Shown here: piece by piece, positions 20,301-29,170 of the stretch
Layout of the letters: each line of letters opens with the position of its first letter
Position numbering within the stretch: position 1 is the stretch's first letter
Assembly: GCF_019649055.1 (NCBI RefSeq)
Contig: NW_026570358.1
Span: 62,001 to 126,000 of the forward strand
Direction of reading: 5' to 3'
Length of the DNA stretch: 64,000 bases
Origin: Paramacrobiotus metropolitanus
Lineage: Eukaryota > Tardigrada > Eutardigrada > Parachela > Macrobiotidae
Made by a program: the position numbers and the translations under genes
The notes under the pieces: model-generated
What the model saw: the letters and a program-made list of their open reading frames with translations, nothing else
Databases searched by the model: none
What the model was told of the DNA's origin: nothing

Positions 20301-22230
20301 GCCAAAAGCCGGACTGACAGTCTACCTTGCCGTAGTATTCCATTCCGGCACATCGGTCCAGTAGTTCGTCCGGGTTCGGTAGTGGGTAGTTGTTCTTCTT
20401 CGTAACTGCATTCAACTTGATATAGTTGATGCAGAAGCGTGTTCCTACCGTACCGTCTCCGTTCCGTTTCGCGGCTAAGACGACGGGGAAGCTCCATGCT
20501 GCCGATGACGGTTCGATGACTCCTTGGTCGAGCATCTCTTGCACGTGTTTTTGGATGAATTCACGTCCCTTCCAGCTTGTCCTGGTGGGGTTCATCTTAA
20601 TCGGCTGCGCCCCTTGGACATCAATGGTATGTGTTACCCCTTTGACGTCTCCGTAAGGTTTCTTCGAGGTCGGAAATACGGTCCGGTAATCCCATGCAAC
20701 GGCCTTCAGTTTGGCTAGTTGCTCGTCGGTTAAGTTTTTACCGAAGTTCATGGAGTCGATGATTCTTCGTCGCTCCTCTTGGGATTCCGCGTCTTCCTGC
20801 TCGACTTCAGCCGTGTTGACTCGTGCTTCTTCGACTTTTTGGTCGTCCGTCATCATTGTAAATGCTTCGGCTCGACCCATCGGGGCACCTTTGCGTAAGG
20901 TCACCTCGCGATGAGTGTGGTTTGCCACCATGACGGTGAATCGTTTCCCGTCATGCTTGGTTACGCCGTCCATGAATTCGACTCCGTCTCGTTTGGGGTC
21001 GGATTCACCGAGGTACATCAATTTTTGGTCCTTGGATACCGGTACGTCCAGGACGACTTCTACCATGGTTACGGCTCGAGGGATGAGTTTGACCTTCCGT
21101 TGGGCTCGAACTCCTGTTGCCTCGAAAACTTCGAATTGGGGTTTTGGCTTTGCTTCCCGAGTCGGGGGCCAAGTCTTCGCCACTCTGTGTGGGAGTTCCC
21201 ATTCGACGAATGCATTGTTGATTTCCGGTTCATAGACATCGGCGTATTGCATATGTCCGAGTCGAACACCTTTCTTCAGCACCTTTGTTTGGTGAGTCGT
21301 GTTCTGAATGTTTATCCAGGCCGTGTCGTTTGTCGGTCGGATGTCGATCTTGGCTTCGATTGGCCGGATAGGTCGGACTACCCGTTGTAGGGTAGAGAAG
21401 TAAATTGGTCTTCTCGGGTCCATTGGTTTGGCCGTCCGTACCTTTATCGAACATGTTGACCATGCTGGGAGAGAGACTCGCTCGCTGTTGAAGACGACTT
21501 GTCGGTCTAGCGCTTTCGTCTCTACGTGGGGATCCAGCTTTAGGTGGTGGACTTCTGGGCATTTGTTGTCCAGGTCCAACTCCTCGATCGTCGTTACTTT
21601 GGCGACTCGTGCCTTCCATGTGTTGAAATGCTCCGACTTCTGTTGGTCGGTTAAGTTAGCCAAGGTCGGTTGTTCGGTTGACAACTGCTGGACGACTAAA
21701 GTTGGAGGTCGGAGATCGTCTTCCTCCGGTTTACCTCCTCCGAATTCCCACAAAGCCTTAAGTTGGTCAAGTTCCTCCTGTTGTTCGGAGTCGACTGGCT
21801 TCGGTTGTTCGGTTTGTTCCGGTTGCTCGACTATAAATTCTGTGTGAACTATAGTCCGCAATGCCGTAGTTAGTCGGACATCGTAGGTCGGTTCTTCGTC
21901 CTCCGATGACGAATCATCCGAGTCGTTTATGCTCGGTTTATCCGTCTTACAGTGTCGGACTGACAGATCGAATTCTTCGTCGTCTTCTTCCTCGGATTCT
22001 TCCGAAGGTCGGTTATCGGAGTCTGTGTCCGCCGAATCACTCGTACTCTGTATATCCGAGTCGTCCGACTGGTAATCTTCGTTTTCGACGGTTGTTCCGT
22101 CTTCCTGTCCAACTTGCGGTATATTGCCGACTTCGACCTGTGTGGTCGTTTCGGCTTGGTCGACTTGCTCCGTCGGTTGGGTAGGTCGATTTGCTCCCGT
22201 CCTGGTTCTCAAGGTCGGTTGGTTGTGAGC
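17275..22230 (-). CDS. pol: Pol: reverse transcriptase, RNase H and DD35E integrase, about 1650 aa
   Basis: The frame opens at 22230 and has no early ATG, so it is reached from the protease ORF. Domain order, numbered from 22212: an acidic S/D/E-rich leader (1-150); two tandem beta-rich domains of the kind found between protease and RT in Gypsy elements (about 215-345 and 365-450); RT with catalytic YIDD near 693; RNase H with ECDASGAG near 841; a HHCC zinc-binding domain (about 1154-1190); and an integrase core with Asp near 1217, Asp near 1276 and Glu near 1311, giving the 35-residue spacing. A GPY/F-like module (GPNNLLLR, VDRVKHC) follows, then a Lys/Pro/Glu-rich tail. All catalytic residues are present. 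The stop at 17277-17275 is probably not the natural end; see the tail entry. Confidence 0.93.
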   Translation of the reverse strand, partial: AHNQPTLRTRTGANRPTQPTEQVDQAETTTQVEVGNIPQVGQEDGTTVENEDYQSDDSDIQSTSDSADTDSDNRPSEESEEEDDEEFDLSVRHCKTDKPSINDSDDSSSEDEEPTYDVRLTTALRTIVHTEFIVEQPEQTEQPKPVDSEQQEELDQLKALWEFGGGKPEEDDLRPPTLVVQQLSTEQPTLANLTDQQKSEHFNTWKARVAKVTTIEELDLDNKCPEVHHLKLDPHVETKALDRQVVFNSERVSLPAWSTCSIKVRTAKPMDPRRPIYFSTLQRVVRPIRPIEAKIDIRPTNDTAWINIQNTTHQTKVLKKGVRLGHMQYADVYEPEINNAFVEWELPHRVAKTWPPTREAKPKPQFEVFEATGVRAQRKVKLIPRAVTMVEVVLDVPVSKDQKLMYLGESDPKRDGVEFMDGVTKHDGKRFTVMVANHTHREVTLRKGAPMGRAEAFTMMTDDQKVEEARVNTAEVEQEDAESQEERRRIIDSMNFGKNLTDEQLAKLKAVAWDYRTVFPTSKKPYGDVKGVTHTIDVQGAQPIKMNPTRTSWKGREFIQKHVQEMLDQGVIEPSSAAWSFPVVLAAKRNGDGTVGTRFCINYIKLNAVTKKNNYPLPNPDELLDRCAGMEYYGKVDCQSGFWQIPMDEQSKDYTTFVTPEGMWRFNRMPFGVCNGPATFQMHMDKITASARKKGVFAYIDDIIFFGKTFEDFLEAFRATLECLRDAGFTVKPSKCEVGTDRLLFLGHVLSKNGVQTDDEKVACIAEQSCPRTERQLRSFLGLANYYRKFIRGYAQKTSKMYELLRKDKNIKLDWTEAHTAEFNDIKKALTEAPVLAKFDPTKKTVIECDASGAGLGAVISQDDHPIAYASRVLRGPELNYGVTEWECLAVVWAVQKFKHFIDHGPFTVRTDHRALQNLLRCESNRPGINPRLTRWALALQGRDITIEYKPGVFCDNADALSRWPLERSDDKDPHEELDQVPNFEDFKDEIKVCTIRTLRRLKANASKKRKKDLKEPPKIPLPPVLPGCNVITDWDDLSTTEVRVINIPASETPEPTIRTINTAEDDELEVEKTLPPPPEPNVELRKAQLRDPQLRKIIDELEHPENLDHKSQHLEHYQMAQGVLYRLKTINTKLERCFVVPLFMRNQIIRSLHDGKTGNHFGREKTIEALKLRYYWPRMNTDAIAYIEKCRQCIMTNKQRRPPPGKLQKMEVGEAWYRIYADFKGPLPRTETKGYQYIAVVTDQLTKFTVARATKTNTAREFERFFVKDVLLKYGMPTFIHSDRGTHFTAKTFAKVARIFGIQHTLGTAHHPEGQGQVERQMQTIWDGIRKFCDVKDGHRWHRALDYVVCGMNRAVHAATKFSPFYMMYGRQMTMPQDIVAGTNTPETFTDKEQYIRRIKERLQRSHEIARINIDEAFERNAEHYNKKKSNPTFKPRDKVTVEFPTKDPARKERYDGVWTVINYVGPNNLLLRCEDGREDTVAVDRVKHCRVETSRPATRSTGPVADPTEGKATRKPKKKVEETVENPSNPTNDADKTEPKMKNKRGRPRKKPPTDFETPALKELQKQDVIAADPAPTSEEVDEHKAQPTTEQPKKSDDKSETPVQPANQLTEEPKSATKPARKKEDGKANRLVGTDHRGRCSRLGSPTD

Positions 22231-24565
22231 CTATGTCGCTCAGCCATCGGATGCTCGTCTGTTGGGGCTTCCGAAAGCGGTCTACCTTCCGTTCCTGTTG
22301 CGGAGGTGACGGTGACGACGGTCTGTCGTCCGACCAAGTTAAGTCGTGATGAGCCTTTATGGCCCGTACCACTCCGTCAATGTTGTCCTTACAGATGGTA
22401 CACTGATAAGGTTTATCAGTTTCCTCCAGGATTACGTCGTCCTGGGGTTTCGCCGGGCTACTCACGAATTGCACTGTGGTCGGAGTATGCTCCTCAATTG
22501 GCGGCAATGGGTCGGGAACATGTCGCGTTATAGCGGTGTCTTCGCCATACCGTTGCCAGAATGCGGTCGTTGACGATTCTCCGTGCAACTGAACTCGCTG
22601 CATATAGGCAAAAAGTTGAAAGCCTAGTTCTTGGCAGGGCATTTCCAAAGGTCGTGGGACGGGGAGTCCGTATTCCATGTACTGTCGATGGATCGGAATT
22701 CGTTCATCTTCCCATTCCCATGCTTCGTCCTCTATGTCATTCATGAGGGCGATTACAGGTTCACACATTTGTTGTGCGTCCCGTATTTGCTCGTAAGTTA
22801 CCGCTCCGTTCTGTCGCAGAGTGGTCACCATCTCTAACGTCCGTTGGTCGAGAAAGTGTCGAGCTCCCGAGAACCAAGTTCGGTACTTTTGTCGTACTCG
22901 TTCTAGGTTCTGGGCATCCGCTTCAGCGGGTGCCTCTGGTATCGGGATAGACTTCAGTACCGTCTTTGCCGTTCGTAGTGTACCGTTGCGTATCCGTTTC
23001 TGATAGTGCTCTATCACGTTGTGGAGTGCTAGTTCCTCCAACAGAGTGCGGTTCGTATCCCGGCAATCGCGGCAGATTTTACGTGTGGAGTTCGCCGGGT
23101 GATCAAGCCGACTAATCCGAGCTTCGTTTCCTACCGTGTCCGATGCCTCTGGTATCGGGATAGACTGCACTACCGTCTTTCCTTCCGATTGTTCCGGAAT
23201 TGGAATTGGTGTAAGAATAAAGGTGAACTTCGAATGCAGGTAGTCGCATCCGAGTAGCACTGGGATATCCGCTTCGGTCGGCTGGACATGGAATGTGTGA
23301 TGGCTAGTAAAGCCCTGCATTGTTACAGGTGCCGTACAGCAGTGTGACACTACAAAGGCGACTTGTCCGCCCACTCCAAGTATTTTGGTGTAATGTCCGA
23401 GGGGTTGCATCGTTAAACCGTTCCTCTCGCAAAACCGTTGTTCGATGAGCGAAGTCTCCGCTCCGGTATCTAACATCGCCATTGTGGGCGTGGATCCGAC
23501 TTGGATTTCGTGTGTCCAAGCTCGAACTGTTTTCGGTTTCTTATGCGTTCCCTTCTCAAAAGTTACTTCCCGTATCGTTGGTTTGATGGGAATTAGTGAC
23601 ACCGGTCCGTGGTCGGCTGGCTGTTGAGTTGAACTTTGTGTAAGTTCGACTCCGACTTCACCCGCTTCCTGTACCTCAGGTCGGTTAGCTACTCCGTCCT
23701 CCGGTAATTCGGCGGTTCGGAACCGTTGTGCCTGAGCCAGTATCCGTTCCTCTATTGAGGTGTCTGTTGGCCTCAATTTCGACCACATATAGTCGAGGTT
23801 CAGGAATGTTCGAGAACTGGCTATCGTTCTAGCTGGTCGCTCTTTTGGCTGGAAGAGGTCCGCTTCTCCCGGCCGAGAGTAAACGGGTACCTGTGCTCCC
23901 AATGGGACCGTTTCCCATTCTTCGACTTCTCCTTCCGATTCTTCGGTGAGGTCGATGGCTGCCATTGTCGCAGCGTATCTATCCGTTGCGCGTCCGGATG
24001 ATACATTGGGGAAGTTTCTGTTGCCCCGGTGCGTGAATCGGCGTCCCGGTCCTCCGCGTCTTGGGCATCGTCTGGCCTGCTCGGTTGAGTTTATCCTCAC
24101 CGGCAATCCGGTCCAACTTCCGTGGCCGGGCCGTACTACGTCACTTTGTGTGACGGACGGCGCAGTCGCTTTGTTCGCACTGCTTAGGTCGGGCAATTTC
24201 TGCGTTCCGACCTCCGACGTTCCAGCTTCGGATCGAGGGGCTGGGTCGGTCGCCTCGAGTGCTTGTTGCATCCCGGGCCACGCTTCGACGGTGCCGTTGT
24301 TGGCGTACACGCCGAACTGAGCGGCTAACTTCCGAGCCGTCTCCGCCTCCTTTGTGGAGGCCGATATCGCCTTTGCGAAGTCCTCCTCGGAGCTGTTTTC
24401 GTTCAGTCCGAGTAGTTGGAGGATGGTGGCTACCTGTTGGTAGCCTTCCTCAATCGTCGTGGGGAAGTTCGGTTCGTTCCGGGAAGTAAGCGGCTGGTTA
24501 GTGGGGTTATCCTTGTCCGGTGGTTCGGTCGGATGTTGGAGGTCGAATGAGTCACCGGAGCTCAT
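22037..24565 (-). CDS. pro: Retropepsin-like aspartic protease ORF, about 842 aa
   Basis: Starts with ATG at 24565, overlapping the gag stop by ATGA, which suggests termination-reinitiation rather than frameshifting. Residues 1-340 are polar and disordered. Around residue 366 is the active-site motif DTGAETSLI within a retropepsin-like stretch (GSTPTMAMLDTGA, later a VLLGCDYL motif typical of the second half of the fold). A helical region follows. Near the C terminus a CTICKDN...HHDLTW segment has Cys and His spacing of a small zinc finger. The last part of the frame (22037 to about 22200) reads as shadow sequence over the acidic N terminus of pol, so Pol is probably made by a +1 change of frame in 22196-22230, or the two ORFs were once in frame. 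Confidence 0.85.
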   Translation of the reverse strand: MSSGDSFDLQHPTEPPDKDNPTNQPLTSRNEPNFPTTIEEGYQQVATILQLLGLNENSSEEDFAKAISASTKEAETARKLAAQFGVYANNGTVEAWPGMQQALEATDPAPRSEAGTSEVGTQKLPDLSSANKATAPSVTQSDVVRPGHGSWTGLPVRINSTEQARRCPRRGGPGRRFTHRGNRNFPNVSSGRATDRYAATMAAIDLTEESEGEVEEWETVPLGAQVPVYSRPGEADLFQPKERPARTIASSRTFLNLDYMWSKLRPTDTSIEERILAQAQRFRTAELPEDGVANRPEVQEAGEVGVELTQSSTQQPADHGPVSLIPIKPTIREVTFEKGTHKKPKTVRAWTHEIQVGSTPTMAMLDTGAETSLIEQRFCERNGLTMQPLGHYTKILGVGGQVAFVVSHCCTAPVTMQGFTSHHTFHVQPTEADIPVLLGCDYLHSKFTFILTPIPIPEQSEGKTVVQSIPIPEASDTVGNEARISRLDHPANSTRKICRDCRDTNRTLLEELALHNVIEHYQKRIRNGTLRTAKTVLKSIPIPEAPAEADAQNLERVRQKYRTWFSGARHFLDQRTLEMVTTLRQNGAVTYEQIRDAQQMCEPVIALMNDIEDEAWEWEDERIPIHRQYMEYGLPVPRPLEMPCQELGFQLFAYMQRVQLHGESSTTAFWQRYGEDTAITRHVPDPLPPIEEHTPTTVQFVSSPAKPQDDVILEETDKPYQCTICKDNIDGVVRAIKAHHDLTWSDDRPSSPSPPQQERKVDRFRKPQQTSIRWLSDIGSQPTDLENQDGSKSTYPTDGASRPSRNDHTGRSRQYTASWTGRRNNRRKRRLPVGRLGYTEYE

Positions 24566-26640
24566 CGACCTTGGGCGTTTCCCGGGGAGTTACTCCGAGC
24601 CGGCCCATTGTTGGGTGGCGTCGAGTTTAACGACTGGCGGGGCGGCAACGGTTCTCTGTATGCCGGGGAACCTTGTTGGTTCCCACCGCTATTGTTGCGG
24701 TTTCCGCCATTCCCCTGGCCGGGCGACCGGTTTCTGTTACCGGGGCTACCCGAGCCTCCTGCCTGTTGGCGTTGGCGCGGCGGCGGCACGATGTCCTTCC
24801 AGAAGGGATTCACCGAGCCTACCGGGCCATTCGTCGAGTATCGGCGGTACCAGTCGTCGTACCACCGAAGGTTCGGATTGTTATCCGAGCCATAGATGCA
24901 GCGCGACTCGTCATGGTTATTGAACATGCAGTGCCTGCATCGGAAGGTCTTGTCCTTCGTCCACTGGAAGAAGGCCGCCTCCATCTTATCGACGTACGAT
25001 GTTCCTTGCCGAGCACTTTGTTGTGCCTGGGGAGGTCGGTTGCCTTGTGGGCCGCCGCCTCCGCCGCGGTTAGGGAAGTTCCCACGGCCGCGATTCCCGC
25101 CGCCGCGTCCTTTTCCGCGACCATAGCCTCCGCCGCCGTATCCTTGTGGAGGATACTGTCCGTATGCGGAGTACCCCTGGTTCGAGTTCTGTCCGTAACC
25201 AAAACCTGTGTTGTTTTGGTTACCGCCCGAGCTATAACCTGGGCCGCCGTAGTTGTTAACGGGGGCTCCAACTCCAGGTGCCGGGGGATTCAGGTTCGCT
25301 GCTGCCGCGCCTGCCCACGTCTGTTGCTGGACTGGTGCTTGTTGCACCGGTGGCGTCGGAGCCGGACTTAGTTGTCCGTACTGTGCCGTTGGAGTTTGGT
25401 ATCCCGGCATCATGTGGGGCTGATATCCGGTCTGTTGCGGTATCGCCGGAGGTGGAGTCGGGACAGGTGCAGGTGTTGCTGCCCGAACTCTAGCGTAGTC
25501 GCTGTCACGCGACTTGCGTACCTCGTACATTTCCTTGCCGTTAACGAAGTCCCGTAAATAGTCGCGGAACTCGATCGGCGTTGACGGCATCCTGATTTCC
25601 AGGGCCGCCCGCAGTTGGGGTTCGTGAACGTTCTCCTTAAGGTGGTACAGTATGATTTGGTCTGTGACCGTCGGGACTTGGGACTTCATGAACATCATTG
25701 CGTCGTAGTATTGTTCCGGCGTTTCTTCGCCGAAACGGAATATCCGTTTGTTAATCCTGGATATCATGTTCACTTCTTTGTTTTTGTCCGCAAATCTCTG
25801 CTCGAATTTGGTCAGCCATAAGTTGACTGGCCATCCGCCGAGTGGTTCTCCGGCGGCTTCGAGGGTATGCCATTCTTTCGCTTGGCCGTCCAGTTCGGCT
25901 ATCAAGTCGGACATGAAGGTCTGATCGTCTTCATACCATCGTTGGGCTTGACGATACAGGCTTCGGATTTGCTTAAGCCACCCATGAAGTTTGGTGTGGT
26001 CCCCGTCGAACGGTGGTAAGGGTTGCCGACGTCCGTGGGCTATTGCTCGTACCAAAGCAACGTGTGCTGGATTTTGTTCCAGGGGATTTGGGTGTGCCGC
26101 CGGCGCAGCTTGTTGTGCAGCCGGGGCGGGTGGTGGCTGGACGTATGGCATATGACCTTGTTGGTCTTCGTACGCCTCCTGTTGGTAGGCATCGTCGTCA
26201 TGGCCTTCGTATCCGTCCTGTTGCGGATGTCGAGCCTGAGCCTGGTCTGTGTGACGAGGCTGTTGGGGCTGTCCTTCATACTGTTGTGGTGGAGGCGCTC
26301 GATTTTGTCTCGGCGCCTGCGGGTAGAATCCACTTGGCTGGTCGTAGACTCTTCCGTACCGGTCGGGCTGTGTTCCCTGAGCCGGCATCCGACTTTGTGT
26401 AGGTCGGTTTGGGGGCCTCCGACCTTGTTGGTCGGAGCTATCTTCTCCGTTTCGTCCGTCCTGCTGCTGGTCAGTCGTGTTGAATGACCGAGCTCGCCCG
26501 CGTTCAAGGTCGAACTGCGGGTTCTGGCGGAGCAAGTTCGGGTTGGAGTTCGTCCGTGGCGGGCGGTATGCCTCCATGCCAGGTCTTGGTGGTTGAATTG
26601 GGAGACGTTCGGCGTCCGTTGTCCGATCTCCCTCTGGCAT
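24562..26640 (-). CDS. gag: Gag: capsid domain, RGG-rich region and CCHC zinc knuckle
   Basis: Packaging protein of the element. The frame is open from about 26814 without ATG; the first ATGs are at 26640 and 26577, and I prefer 26640 because upstream residues in this frame look like a shadow of ORF1. After a Q/P/R-rich stretch comes a retrotransposon-type capsid domain (about 200 residues, 25.5-26.1 kb) that contains LPPFDG, a WLTKFEQRF motif and the YYDAMMFM segment. A Pro/Gln/Ala linker, Gly-Arg-rich RGG-like repeats (about 25.05-25.2 kb) and a CX2CX4HX4C knuckle near 24900-24940 follow. The ORF ends in TGA that shares ATGA with the protease start at 24565-24562. Confidence 0.85.
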   Translation of the reverse strand: MPEGDRTTDAERLPIQPPRPGMEAYRPPRTNSNPNLLRQNPQFDLERGRARSFNTTDQQQDGRNGEDSSDQQGRRPPNRPTQSRMPAQGTQPDRYGRVYDQPSGFYPQAPRQNRAPPPQQYEGQPQQPRHTDQAQARHPQQDGYEGHDDDAYQQEAYEDQQGHMPYVQPPPAPAAQQAAPAAHPNPLEQNPAHVALVRAIAHGRRQPLPPFDGDHTKLHGWLKQIRSLYRQAQRWYEDDQTFMSDLIAELDGQAKEWHTLEAAGEPLGGWPVNLWLTKFEQRFADKNKEVNMISRINKRIFRFGEETPEQYYDAMMFMKSQVPTVTDQIILYHLKENVHEPQLRAALEIRMPSTPIEFRDYLRDFVNGKEMYEVRKSRDSDYARVRAATPAPVPTPPPAIPQQTGYQPHMMPGYQTPTAQYGQLSPAPTPPVQQAPVQQQTWAGAAAANLNPPAPGVGAPVNNYGGPGYSSGGNQNNTGFGYGQNSNQGYSAYGQYPPQGYGGGGYGRGKGRGGGNRGRGNFPNRGGGGGPQGNRPPQAQQSARQGTSYVDKMEAAFFQWTKDKTFRCRHCMFNNHDESRCIYGSDNNPNLRWYDDWYRRYSTNGPVGSVNPFWKDIVPPPRQRQQAGGSGSPGNRNRSPGQGNGGNRNNSGGNQQGSPAYREPLPPRQSLNSTPPNNGPARSNSPGNAQGR

Positions 26641-29170
26641 TAGGTACCGGCGCGTACATTGTTGTCCGCGTCGCGTACGAGGTGCTGGTATACGCACCAG
26701 CCGACGTCGTTGTCGCCACGTTTGTCGTTGGCACTCGTGGTGCTGCAGTCGACGTATTGTGTTCCGGTTCCGGAGCACTTGGTACGGCTGGTGGTTGTGG
26801 GATTGTTCCCACACTCGGGTCGGTTGTTACGACTCCGACGAAGTAGGAGGTGTTGTTCTCCTTCTTCACCATTTCCTGGGTCGGGTTAATTCCCCACAGG
26901 ATGTCACTGATTGTTCGTGACGGCTGTTGATCCTGTGCCATGGACGTCCGGTATGAGGGAGGTTCAACCCGACTATGCTCTTGGTATGGGGGAAGTTCGA
27001 CCTGGCTTTGTTCCAGGTGTTTCTTTTCTTCCCTCAGACATCTTGTTTCGATGTCCATTTCGTCCATTTGCCGCATCATGTCTGTGAGGTTGCGGGCAGC
27101 CTGTTCGCCGAAGTCGTACAGTTCGACTTCACGGGCCTCCAGGTAAAGGATGCGACTGTGTTGCGCCTCGTTTACCTTTTGGGCCTCGTTCAAGTTGTAC
27201 TCAAGTTGAGCTCGGAGTTTCTGTTCCTCCTTAAGGACTTGGTTCAGTCCATGGACCTGGTCGGCTAGCTGGGCGTTTGCTTCCACCAGGTCGACGTCGG
27301 CTGTCCTTTGGTTAGGAAAGCCCATGTCCCGAGCGTTCGCGTCGATGAACCGTCGTCCCATTCTGGTGAAGACAAGTTCGATTTCCGCCTCGAGCTCGTC
27401 GACTCTGTGTGTTAGGCGGTCGATCTCGTCGTCGGCCTTCTTCAGTTCCACCACATATCTATCGACTTCGTTTCGATAGACCTCGGCTTCTTCGTTGGCC
27501 GTGTTAAGTTGCTGGTGGAACGCTCCAGCTGCCTGCTCCGACTCGACCAGTGCGGTCTGCACATCGGCCAGGTCTTTTTGGGCTTCTTCGAGCGCTTTGT
27601 TCGCTTCGGCGAGTTCTCGGTTCAGCTCGTGAACCGCATCCATGGATCGATCCAACATGCCCTTGAGTGTAGTGGCTTCGTCGATGTCGTGCCGACACGG
27701 TTGGTCGGTACGCTTCAATATGGCATTCAGCCGGTCGATTTCCCGTTGTTGAATGGCGATGCCTTTGTTGGCGTCAGCCATTTCGCGTTCCCATTTGCTT
27801 CGTTCGAGCCGATGGGTATCTTCCGAGTTTCGGAGCGATTTTCCCGCCGAGTCGATAATTCTGTCTGCCAAAGCGATCTGAGTGGTCAGTCTACGGCATC
27901 TCGAGCGGAGTAGGTCGACGTCTACGATCCTTTCGGGCGGTGTTGCCGCTATCCACTTTTCAGCCGTATATTCGAGTGTACTGGCCTGGTAGGTGAGGTC
28001 GTCCTGGTTGGACTTCACCGGTGTTGTGAAGAATCCGTCCGCACTGTTCGGTCTTGACACCTTTGTTGTGTCAAAGACTTCGTCGTTCGGTGTCGGGGTC
28101 CTTTCGCTACCGAGTTCGCCAGGTTCGAACATCAACGGTGAAGGTCGGATCTTCAGGTCGACAGGTCGACTTTGTGTCGCCTTAGTCGGCTTCGCCGTTT
28201 GTTGAGCTTCGGTTACTCGAGTCGACTCGCTTCCGGTTGGCGAAGGTCGGCTCAACGGTGAAATAACCCTTTCATTGGGTGCTGGTATGCTGGTCGGCGA
28301 TCCAGCTGGGCGAGGGCCGCTTCGTGGCGGTACCTCGGAATCTTCCGTTCTGGTTGGTATTTTAGTCGGCTGGACGGCCGCATCCGACTTTGTGTCGGTT
28401 GGTTGCCATTCCAGGGAAGTCGGTTGCTTGTTGCCGACTTCCTTTTCTCCGACTTTCGAGGTCGGTGAAATCCTTCCGACCTGTGTGGTCGGTTGGACAT
28501 TGCCGACTTCTGTTGTCGGCTTATCGATTCCGGTCGAAGTCGTTTGTTCGGCCCCTTGAGTTTGTGGCAGGTCGGCCTGCTGTTGACCGACTTCTTTTGC
28601 CGGCGGCTTGTCGACCATTTGTTGGTCGGCCGCTGTAGGTTGTTGTTCACCGACTTGCTTAGTCGGAGATTTTCGCTCGGCCTGTGTGGTCGGCGATTTC
28701 CTTCCGACTTGGTTAGTCGGAACGTCCATGTTGGGCGAAGTCGGCTTCGGCACCTCTTCCGTCCTGTTGGGTGAATGCCGTCCGAGCTCGGTTGTCTTTG
28801 TGACTACCGAGCCCTGAGCTCTGTGTGAGCTCGACTCCAAGTCGGTATGAGACAATGTGGTCTCAGCTTGCGGCTGTTCCGCTTCCCCCTTGGTCGGGTG
28901 GGACGGGGCTGCTGTGTCAGCTGGGGCTTCCAGGAATGTTTTATCCCGGGCGTCCTCGAAACTGTCATCCGAAGTCGGATTCGAGTCGGCAAGGAGGATG
29001 CGTTCGTTGCGTTTCTCCCTTGCTTCGGCCGACTTAGTCGAGTCGGTTGAGGACGGCTGACTTTTGTCTTGACCGGCGTACCGAAGTGAGTACTTCCCGG
29101 TCATGTTCGCACGCCGAGAATAGTCCGTGTTGAACTTTCTCGCGTACTGATCCTCTCGGGGATTCGACAT
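26504..29170 (-). CDS. Retroelement ORF1, coiled-coil gag-accessory protein, about 888 aa
   Basis: First long ORF after the leader. The first ATG is at 29170; the frame is also open two codons upstream from a TTG. Residues 1 to about 410 are low complexity, rich in Ser, Thr, Pro, Gln and Lys, with many degenerate PTxxVG units. From about 420 to 750 runs a heptad-rich coiled coil with long stretches of Glu, Ala, Leu and Arg. The tail is again S/T/P rich with a SPPxY-like segment. No catalytic motif or zinc knuckle is visible. It may be an N-terminal matrix-like or assembly part of Gag. The next ORF lies in the +1 frame and overlaps the end by about 140 bases, so gag could start from its own ATG at 26640 or be reached by a frame change. 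Assignment to the element is firm; function is inferred from position. Confidence 0.8.
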   Translation of the reverse strand: MSNPREDQYARKFNTDYSRRANMTGKYSLRYAGQDKSQPSSTDSTKSAEAREKRNERILLADSNPTSDDSFEDARDKTFLEAPADTAAPSHPTKGEAEQPQAETTLSHTDLESSSHRAQGSVVTKTTELGRHSPNRTEEVPKPTSPNMDVPTNQVGRKSPTTQAERKSPTKQVGEQQPTAADQQMVDKPPAKEVGQQQADLPQTQGAEQTTSTGIDKPTTEVGNVQPTTQVGRISPTSKVGEKEVGNKQPTSLEWQPTDTKSDAAVQPTKIPTRTEDSEVPPRSGPRPAGSPTSIPAPNERVISPLSRPSPTGSESTRVTEAQQTAKPTKATQSRPVDLKIRPSPLMFEPGELGSERTPTPNDEVFDTTKVSRPNSADGFFTTPVKSNQDDLTYQASTLEYTAEKWIAATPPERIVDVDLLRSRCRRLTTQIALADRIIDSAGKSLRNSEDTHRLERSKWEREMADANKGIAIQQREIDRLNAILKRTDQPCRHDIDEATTLKGMLDRSMDAVHELNRELAEANKALEEAQKDLADVQTALVESEQAAGAFHQQLNTANEEAEVYRNEVDRYVVELKKADDEIDRLTHRVDELEAEIELVFTRMGRRFIDANARDMGFPNQRTADVDLVEANAQLADQVHGLNQVLKEEQKLRAQLEYNLNEAQKVNEAQHSRILYLEAREVELYDFGEQAARNLTDMMRQMDEMDIETRCLREEKKHLEQSQVELPPYQEHSRVEPPSYRTSMAQDQQPSRTISDILWGINPTQEMVKKENNTSYFVGVVTTDPSVGTIPQPPAVPSAPEPEHNTSTAAPRVPTTNVATTTSAGAYTSTSYATRTTMYAPVPNARGRSDNGRRTSPNSTTKTWHGGIPPATDELQPELAPPEPAVRP

